Shown here: one piece after another, positions 12,821 through 18,120 of the stretch | Layout of the letters: each line of letters opens with the position of its first letter | How positions within the stretch are numbered: position 1 is the stretch's first letter | The notes under the pieces: model-generated | Databases searched by the model: none | What the model was told of the DNA's origin: nothing | Seen by the model: the letters and a program-made list of their open reading frames with translations, nothing else | Source: Chloroflexota bacterium | GTDB lineage: Bacteria > Chloroflexota > Dehalococcoidia > Lucifugimonadales > Australimonadaceae | DNA: 18,120 nt | Assembly (NCBI GenBank): GCA_022574265.1 | Contig: JACZSI010000017.1 | Span: 1 to 18,120 of the forward strand | Reading direction: 5' to 3' | Translations under genes and position numbers: made by a program

Positions 12821-14659
12821 CTATCCCTCGGTGGTCGCGCGGGCCGCGCCTGCCCTCGCGCGTGCGCGACGGCCGCCGCGCACGCGGCCGACGGGGTCGC
12901 CGTGCGCTTGTATGTTGTGCCGCACGCCCATGCGCAGCGCTATGTTCCGGCCGACCATGGCGACACCAAGCGTCATCGTCATGATGACGAGCGTCACGAT
13001 ACCCGCGGCCTCGCGCCGGCCGATCTCCGGCGCCGCGTACTCGAGCGTGAGCAGCGAGAGGGTCATCGTGTCGCGCGACGCGAGCAGGATGATGTTGGAG
13101 GTCGCGCCGGCGGCCGAGACGAAGTTGAGGACGCCGATGAGCACCATCGTTGGCATCAGCACGGGCAGGACGATGGAGAAGTACGTCCGGACCCAACCGG
13201 CGCCCGCTACGCGGGACGCCTCCTCCAAGTCGTTCCCGAGCTGGACGAAGACGCCCTTGAATATGTTCGTGCCGGTCGTATTACCGGAGATGACGAGGAC
13301 GAGGATGAGTGCCCAGATGGTCCCGTGGAGCCACGAGAGGCCCGGCACCCACAGGAACATGATGAGCAGCCCGAGACCGGAGAGTATCCCGGGGATCCCC
13401 GCGGATATCCAGATGATGCTGTCCAGCGTCCCGCGGCCCCTCAGTTTCGTGCGGACGATCAGATAGGCGATGACGGAGAACAGCATCGGGCTGCCTATCC
13501 CGGCGACGACGGCCAGGATGGTCGTGGTGCGCAGTGCTTTCATGAACAGTCTGTCGCTGAACACGTACTCCCAGTGCACGGTCGTCCACAGAGGCGTCGT
13601 GTTGAGGAAGCCTGCCTTCGCCATGAAGCTGCCGACGATGACGATGACGAAGGGGAGCACCGTTAGGACGAACAACAGGGCCAGGATCGAGGCGAAGGCG
13701 ATGTTGTTCCACTTCCCCATGTCCACCAGACCGGGCTTGAACTGGCCGGTGACGGTGGTGTACTGACGCCGGTTGATGATCCAGCGCTGCAAGGGGATGA
13801 TGAGCGCGATGAGCAGGAACGTGATGCTTCCCAGCACCATCGCCTGGGCGTAGTCGGGCACGATGGAGAAGGTCACGAGCCGGTAGATCAGGGTGGAGTA
13901 GACGTAGAAGCCCCACGGCGTGCCGATGAGCTGCTCCGTCTCGAATCCCTGGAACACGCGGATGAGCTGCAGCGCGAACACGAGCACGATCGGCGATGCC
14001 ATCACCGGCAGCGTGATACGGAACATCGTGCCCAGGTCCGATGCACCCGACACCCTCCCCGCCTCCTCCAGCGTGCGGTCCATGTTGCGGAAGGCGGGGG
14101 TCAGCAGCATGACCTTGTACGCGATGCCGTCGCCCATCAGGCGGGCCCACACGATGCCGCCGAGGCTGAAGATGTTGAACGGCCCCTTGTCGACGAAGGG
14201 CAGGTACTCCAGGGCGGTGTTGGCGAAGCCGACGTCCGGGTCCAGGATCATCATCCAGCCGATCGTGGACGAAAGCGACGGGAACATGAAGGCGACCCAG
14301 AACAGGTACTCGAGGGTGTAGGACGCCTTGATCTTCGTGCGCGCGAGGATCCACGACAGGCCGATGGCACTCGGCAGGCTGATGCCCACCACCAGGATCC
14401 AGATGAGGAAGGAGTTCCGGAGCGACTCGATCAGGAGCGGGTGGCCCCAGGAGTCGGTCCAGTTCGAGAACCCCCAGACCCACGGTGGCACGAGGAGGTC
14501 CCTCGCCACGTTGAAGCTCATGGTGAGCAGGAGCACGACGGGCGCGATCAGGTAGAACCCGAGCACCACGATGACCATGGCCATCATGAACGTGCCGGTT
14601 CCCGGCCGTAGCTTTGACGGCCGGTCGATCCCCAGGCGGGCCAACGACTGTCGAATCAT
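12821..14659 (-). CDS. ABC importer double-module permease (iron(III)/spermidine-type)
   Basis: A 612-residue membrane protein with two permease modules of about six helices. The EAA loops are TLEEAGRVSGASDLGTMFRITLP (about 196-218) and DLEEASRVAGAGWVRTYFSIVLP (about 477-499). The overall type is that of FbpB-like fused permeases, but it is longer than the iron permease at 8854-10437 and ends in an Arg/Gly/Ala-rich cytoplasmic tail of about 30 residues. GAGG lies 5 bases before ATG 14659. It is the third gene of an operon after two substrate-binding lipoproteins, starting 24 bases after the second. No ATPase gene follows: the next gene is convergent. Confidence 0.88.
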   Translation of the reverse strand: MIRQSLARLGIDRPSKLRPGTGTFMMAMVIVVLGFYLIAPVVLLLTMSFNVARDLLVPPWVWGFSNWTDSWGHPLLIESLRNSFLIWILVVGISLPSAIGLSWILARTKIKASYTLEYLFWVAFMFPSLSSTIGWMMILDPDVGFANTALEYLPFVDKGPFNIFSLGGIVWARLMGDGIAYKVMLLTPAFRNMDRTLEEAGRVSGASDLGTMFRITLPVMASPIVLVFALQLIRVFQGFETEQLIGTPWGFYVYSTLIYRLVTFSIVPDYAQAMVLGSITFLLIALIIPLQRWIINRRQYTTVTGQFKPGLVDMGKWNNIAFASILALLFVLTVLPFVIVIVGSFMAKAGFLNTTPLWTTVHWEYVFSDRLFMKALRTTTILAVVAGIGSPMLFSVIAYLIVRTKLRGRGTLDSIIWISAGIPGILSGLGLLIMFLWVPGLSWLHGTIWALILVLVISGNTTGTNIFKGVFVQLGNDLEEASRVAGAGWVRTYFSIVLPVLMPTMVLIGVLNFVSAAGATSNIILLASRDTMTLSLLTLEYAAPEIGRREAAGIVTLVIMTMTLGVAMVGRNIALRMGVRHNIQAHGDPVGRVRGGRRARARAGAARATTEG

Positions 14660-14683
14660 GGTCGCCTCATGCCCCTCCGCACG

Positions 14684-15949
14684 CTATTGGGCGTAGAGCC
14701 CCAGCTCAGCGAAGAGCCCCCTGGTGAACGCGATGGCTTCGTCACGCGCCGCGAACCACTCTGGGGTGCTCTGGGACATGGCGCTCGCCGGATCGATCGT
14801 CTTCAGCAGGTTCCACTGCCGGTCAGAGACGTTGCCCTGCGTGAGGTCCGACCGCAGCGAGGGCGACGGGTCCTCGTCGTTGATCAGGTTCGCGCTGGTC
14901 TGCTGGCCGTCCCTCGAGAGGTACCAGTTGATGAACAACTGTGAGGCCTTCGGATGCGGTGCCTGGTCGAAGACGCTGAGCGTGCCCCGTATCTCCACCG
15001 TGCCACCCTCTGCCAGCGTGCGGTTCAACTTCGCTATCGGGATCCCGAGATCGATCATCGCCTCCATGTCGGTCGAGGCCTGGCCGGTGAAGAACGCCAC
15101 GTCGTACTTGCCGCGTCCGATGCCGGTGGCCATCTCCGCAAAGCTGCCGCCTGGCAGGAACGCCACGTCCTGCTCCCGGATGAGCCTCTCGAAGAAGTCC
15201 TTCCCGATGAGTATCCAGGCGAGCGTCCGGTCGGTCACTACCCCGCCGAAGTCCGGGTCGAGGATCGCAACGATCCTGCCCTTCCACTCCGGCTTCAGGA
15301 AGTCGTAAAAGGACTGCACCCCGTCGATCTCGGCCTGGCTCACCCCGTCGGTGTTGTAGAAGACTTCCATGACGTTCTGGCGCAGCCGTAGCTCGAAGGC
15401 CGGCGAATAGAGGTTCTCAACGTCCGTCCATGCCCAGTAGTCAATCAGCCAGCCCTGAGACCGGTCGAGGACCTCCGGATGGAAGAATAGGGGCATGATG
15501 GGCACGAGAGCACCCGCAAGCCGCAGGCGATCGGTTGAGGTGCCGCCGACCAACGAGATGTCGGCGCTGTACGTGCCGGCCGCTCGCTCCGCCAGGATCC
15601 TGTTGGCGTTCGCCGTACCGCTGCCCGTGGCCTGAAGGACATTGATCTCGAACTTGTCGCCGAACGCTTGGAAGATGTCGCGGCTGGTGCGGCTCTCCGA
15701 TGCGCCCATGATGAGGACGAGCTCCCCCTCGGCCTGAGCGTCGGCGATGAGCTGGTCCCACTCGATCTGGAATAGTTCCTCCGCGGAAGGCGGCTCGGGC
15801 GTCGACGTCGGCGTCGCGCCCGGGACGGACGTCGCCGTCGCCGTGGGCACCGGGGTCGCCGTCGGGTCATCCTGACCGCAGGCCGTCGCCACGGCGGCGA
15901 CGATCAACGTCAACAGCAGCAGTCCCACCATTCCCTTGAGCCTCAGCAT
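14684..15949 (-). CDS. ABC importer substrate-binding lipoprotein, copy 2 of a tandem pair
   Basis: A 421-residue family-1 solute-binding lipoprotein. The signal peptide ends VATAC (lipobox Cys24), followed by a Thr/Pro-rich linker (about 28-53) typical of Chloroflexota lipoproteins. The mature protein has EGELVLIMGASES at the start of lobe 1, FLKPEWKGRIVAILDPDFGG, LAWILIGKDFF, QDVAFLPGGSF and NWYLSRDGQQ near the end. These resemble iron(III)- or organic-anion-type binding proteins, but the adjacent Tyr pair of FbpA is missing, so iron is not the obvious ligand. AGGAGG lies 5 bases before ATG 15949. It is a close paralogue of the gene immediately upstream (15993-17255) and precedes the permease by 24 bases. 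Confidence 0.87.
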   Translation of the reverse strand: MLRLKGMVGLLLLTLIVAAVATACGQDDPTATPVPTATATSVPGATPTSTPEPPSAEELFQIEWDQLIADAQAEGELVLIMGASESRTSRDIFQAFGDKFEINVLQATGSGTANANRILAERAAGTYSADISLVGGTSTDRLRLAGALVPIMPLFFHPEVLDRSQGWLIDYWAWTDVENLYSPAFELRLRQNVMEVFYNTDGVSQAEIDGVQSFYDFLKPEWKGRIVAILDPDFGGVVTDRTLAWILIGKDFFERLIREQDVAFLPGGSFAEMATGIGRGKYDVAFFTGQASTDMEAMIDLGIPIAKLNRTLAEGGTVEIRGTLSVFDQAPHPKASQLFINWYLSRDGQQTSANLINDEDPSPSLRSDLTQGNVSDRQWNLLKTIDPASAMSQSTPEWFAARDEAIAFTRGLFAELGLYAQ

Positions 15950-15992
15950 CGCGGCCTCCTAGGTCATGTATGCGTTCGTGAGTCCCCGGCCG

Positions 15993-17255
15993 CTACTGGC
16001 CGTAGAGCCCCAGCTCGGCGAAGATCTCTCTCGTGAACTCGATCACTTCGTCGCGTGCAGCGAACCACTCCGGTGTGCTCTGCGACATGGCGCTGGTGGG
16101 GTCGATCTCCGCAAGCTTGGCCCACGTCTGGTCCGTGACCTTGCCCTGCGTGAGGTCGGTGCGGAGCGACGGCGCTACGTCCTCATCGGTGGTCAGATCG
16201 AGCCTGGCCTGCTGCCCTTCACGCGAGAGGAACCAGTTGACGAACAGCTGGCCTGCTTTGGGATGCGGGGACCCCTCGAGAACCGTCAAAGTGCCTCGCA
16301 CCTCCACGGTGCCACCCTCTGCGAGCGTCCGCGACAGCTTCGCGATCGGGATCCCGAGCTCGATCATGGCTTCCATGTCCGTCGACGCCGCGCCGGTGAA
16401 CATCGCGACGTGGTACTTGCCTCGTCCGATGCCGGTGGACATGTCGGCGAAGCTGCCGCCGGGCAGGAACGCCACGTCCTGGTTCCTGATGAACGGCTCG
16501 ATCCACTCCGGGCCTAGGAGGAGCCAGGCGAGGGTCCGATCGGTCGTCCCTCCCCCGAAGTCAGGGTCCATGATTGACACGATCCTGCCCTTCCACTCCG
16601 GCTTCAGGAAATCTTGCCACGATTGGACCGCGTCGATCTCGGCCTGGCTGACGGCGTTCGTGTTGTAGAAGATTTCGACGATGTTGTCGCGCAGCCGCAG
16701 GTTGTAGGCCGGCGAATACTTGTTCTCCACGTCCGTCCATGCCCACTCGTCGAGCAGCCAGCCCTGCGACCGGTCACGGACCTCGGGGTGGATGATCAGG
16801 GGCTCGATCGGCACGAGCGCACCGGCCAGCCGCAGGCGGTCGGTGGAGCTGGCGCCCACGACCGACACGTCTACGTCGAAGACGCCATTCGCTCGCTCGG
16901 CGAGAACCCGGTTCACGTTGGACGTGCCGCTGCCTCCCGCCTGGAGAACGGTGATCCCGAACTTCTGGCCGAACGAGTCGAAGATCGCACGACTGCTGCG
17001 GCTCGCGGGCGCGCTCAGGATGATGACGAGCTCGCCCTCGGCCCGAGCCTCGGCCTGGAGCTGTTCCCACTCGACCTGGAAGAGCTCTTCCTCGGTAGGC
17101 GGCTCGGGCGTCGGCGTCGCCGTCGCGCCCGGTACGGGCGTCGAGGTGGCCGTGGGCACCGGCGTCGCGGTCGGGTCCTCCTGGCCGCAGGCGGCCGCGA
17201 GCGCGACGATGAGCGTCAGCAGCAGCAGTCCGGCCATCCCTCGTATCTTGAGCAT
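15993..17255 (-). CDS. ABC importer substrate-binding lipoprotein, copy 1 of a tandem pair
   Basis: A 420-residue lipoprotein, lipobox ALAAAC (Cys23), with a Thr/Pro linker (about 27-52) and the same solute-binding domain as its downstream neighbour. Long stretches agree almost residue for residue, such as FLKPEWKGRIV, DRTLAW, QDVAFLPGGSF, TGIGRGKY and RTLAEGGTVE. Differences cluster in LGPEWIEPFIRN and the C-terminal third, which suggests duplication followed by some change in ligand preference. I chose ATG 17255 because GAGGG lies 5 bases upstream and the signal peptide then matches the paralogue; an ATG 54 bases upstream would add a tail with no counterpart. It is the first gene of the operon, behind a TTGACG-17-TAGGGT promoter. 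Confidence 0.87.
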   Translation of the reverse strand: MLKIRGMAGLLLLTLIVALAAACGQEDPTATPVPTATSTPVPGATATPTPEPPTEEELFQVEWEQLQAEARAEGELVIILSAPASRSSRAIFDSFGQKFGITVLQAGGSGTSNVNRVLAERANGVFDVDVSVVGASSTDRLRLAGALVPIEPLIIHPEVRDRSQGWLLDEWAWTDVENKYSPAYNLRLRDNIVEIFYNTNAVSQAEIDAVQSWQDFLKPEWKGRIVSIMDPDFGGGTTDRTLAWLLLGPEWIEPFIRNQDVAFLPGGSFADMSTGIGRGKYHVAMFTGAASTDMEAMIELGIPIAKLSRTLAEGGTVEVRGTLTVLEGSPHPKAGQLFVNWFLSREGQQARLDLTTDEDVAPSLRTDLTQGKVTDQTWAKLAEIDPTSAMSQSTPEWFAARDEVIEFTREIFAELGLYGQ

Positions 17256-17299
17256 CGCGGCCCTCGAGTCTATTTCCCCACCCTTGAACGAGTGGGCGA

Positions 17300-17328
17300 A
17301 CCCTAACAACCACCCCTATGTCCGTCAA
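17300..17328 (-). promoter_or_regulatory. promoter of the double binding-protein operon
   Basis: On the minus strand TTGACG (17328-17323), a 17-base spacer and TAGGGT (17305-17300) give good sigma-70-type geometry, 44 bases before ATG 17255. No palindrome like the one at 7773-7786 is present, so this importer is probably not under the same regulator. Confidence 0.6.
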
Positions 17329-17354
17329 GCGGCTCGCTGGCGCCGTGAACAGCC

Positions 17355-18120
17355 TCAGCCCATCTGGAGCAACGGCCGCAGCGCGCTCACGCGGGTGCGC
17401 TCGTCGAGCCCCCATACCTCCTCTACGACCGCGCGGGCGCGTTCGGTTCCCAGGACGCTCGCGATGAGGTCCGTTGCCTTGGCCTCCACGTCCTCGTGCG
17501 TCATCGGGTTGTCCGCCGTGCCCTTGACCGCCGGGACGTGCTGCTCGAGCAGCCGGCCGTCGCTCAGCGTGACCCGCACCGTGGCGGGGCGCTGACGCTC
17601 CAGGCCCGCGAACTCCGGCGAGCCGGCGAGCGTCACCCGTGAACGCACATCGAGCACCGCCGGGTCGCTCATCCGGTCGTAGGTGTGCGTGGCGTCGAAC
17701 GAGAGCTTCCCGCCGTCCAGCAGGATCACGGCCATGCAGTACTGCAGGTTGATGTCGGGCATCGAGCGGTCGTCCACGATGCGCGCGCCGTTCGGCGGCA
17801 GCAGCACGTCGAGGCGCGCCACGTCGCCCGCGGCGATGCCGTGCTCGGCGACGATCAGCGTGAGCGCCTCGGCAGCGGCCTGGATCGGCGACCCGACAGG
17901 GAACTTCTTGATGTTCGTCTCGAGTATCTCGTAGTGGGAGCCGAGGGTCGCGACCCACCCGGCAAGCTTGTCCCGCTCTGGACAGAAGACGTCCAGGAAG
18001 TTGAACTCGCCGCTGAAGACGTCCTCCTCGCCGGTGAGGCCGGCCTGGACGAACAGCGCGGAGGTGACTCCGTTGCGCGCACCCATGCCGCCGAAGACGA
18101 ATGCCTTCTCCACGTGCTCG
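17355..18120 (-). CDS. MmgE/PrpD-family protein (5' end outside the window)
   Basis: The frame is open to the right edge and ends in TGA at 17357-17355. About 255 C-terminal residues are visible, roughly the last 55 percent of a usual 450-residue family member. KAFVFGGMGARNGVTSALFVQAGLTG matches the helical region of MmgE/PrpD proteins that links the two subdomains. PVGSPIQAAAEALTLI and the C-terminal MTHEDVEAKATDLI are also typical of the family. Members include 2-methylcitrate dehydratase (PrpD) and cis-aconitate decarboxylase; many environmental relatives have unknown substrates, and this fragment does not decide. The GTG at 18113 is an internal valine, not a start. It lies on the same strand as the downstream importer operon, but that operon has its own promoter. 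Confidence 0.85.
   Translation of the reverse strand, partial: EHVEKAFVFGGMGARNGVTSALFVQAGLTGEEDVFSGEFNFLDVFCPERDKLAGWVATLGSHYEILETNIKKFPVGSPIQAAAEALTLIVAEHGIAAGDVARLDVLLPPNGARIVDDRSMPDINLQYCMAVILLDGGKLSFDATHTYDRMSDPAVLDVRSRVTLAGSPEFAGLERQRPATVRVTLSDGRLLEQHVPAVKGTADNPMTHEDVEAKATDLIASVLGTERARAVVEEVWGLDERTRVSALRPLLQMG

Overview
The window is very GC-rich and densely packed with bacterial genes. Several signs suggest a Chloroflexota (Dehalococcoidia/SAR202-like) genome, but there is no rRNA or other marker, so this is an inference. The signs are lipoproteins with Thr/Pro-rich linkers straight after the lipid-modified Cys, many TAnnnT -10 boxes close to start codons, and intergenic spacers filled with REP-like palindromes of the type TTCGAGAGCCTCAGGGCGAGCGG.

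Layout. Bases 1-300 hold the tail of an unknown gene and a small unknown ORF closed by a clear intrinsic terminator. Bases 559-2090 (+) carry a membrane-anchored TlpA-like thioredoxin translationally coupled to mutY. Bases 2207-5339 (-) carry, in transcription order, an ArsC/Spx-family oxidoreductase, mutL, a divergent Ham1/RdgB-like protein and a GYD-domain protein, so genes for oxidative-damage repair, mismatch repair and possibly nucleotide-pool cleaning sit together. Bases 5340-5950 are a repeat-rich spacer without genes. Bases 5951-7721 (+) carry a CopD-like membrane protein, a Trm112-like zinc protein and EgtD (histidine N-alpha-methyltransferase). Bases 7823-10437 (+) carry an FbpA/FbpB-type ferric-iron importer behind a promoter with a perfect palindrome that resembles DtxR/IdeR half sites. 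Bases 10434-12350 (-) carry an extradiol dioxygenase (LigB-LigA fusion) and an isochorismatase-family hydrolase. Base 12502 (+) starts a small ABM-like protein. Bases 12821-17255 (-) carry two paralogous lipoprotein substrate-binding proteins and a double-module permease. The window ends inside an MmgE/PrpD-family gene (-).

The most interesting locus is 4986-5339 (-). Conventional reading gives only a 61-residue fragment. Reading through one in-frame TGA gives a complete 117-residue ArsC/Spx-family protein whose active site becomes Sec-Gly-Thr-Cys (UxxC). Immediately after the TGA is a hairpin with the geometry of a bacterial SECIS element: an 8-bp upper stem, a GGC apical loop 23 nt after the UGA and a 6-bp lower stem. 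This is a strong candidate selenoprotein that standard gene callers would truncate.

The dioxygenase, hydrolase, ABM-like protein, importer and MmgE/PrpD protein look like a catabolic neighbourhood for an organic-acid or aromatic substrate; that link is inference. Neither importer has its ATP-binding subunit in this window.
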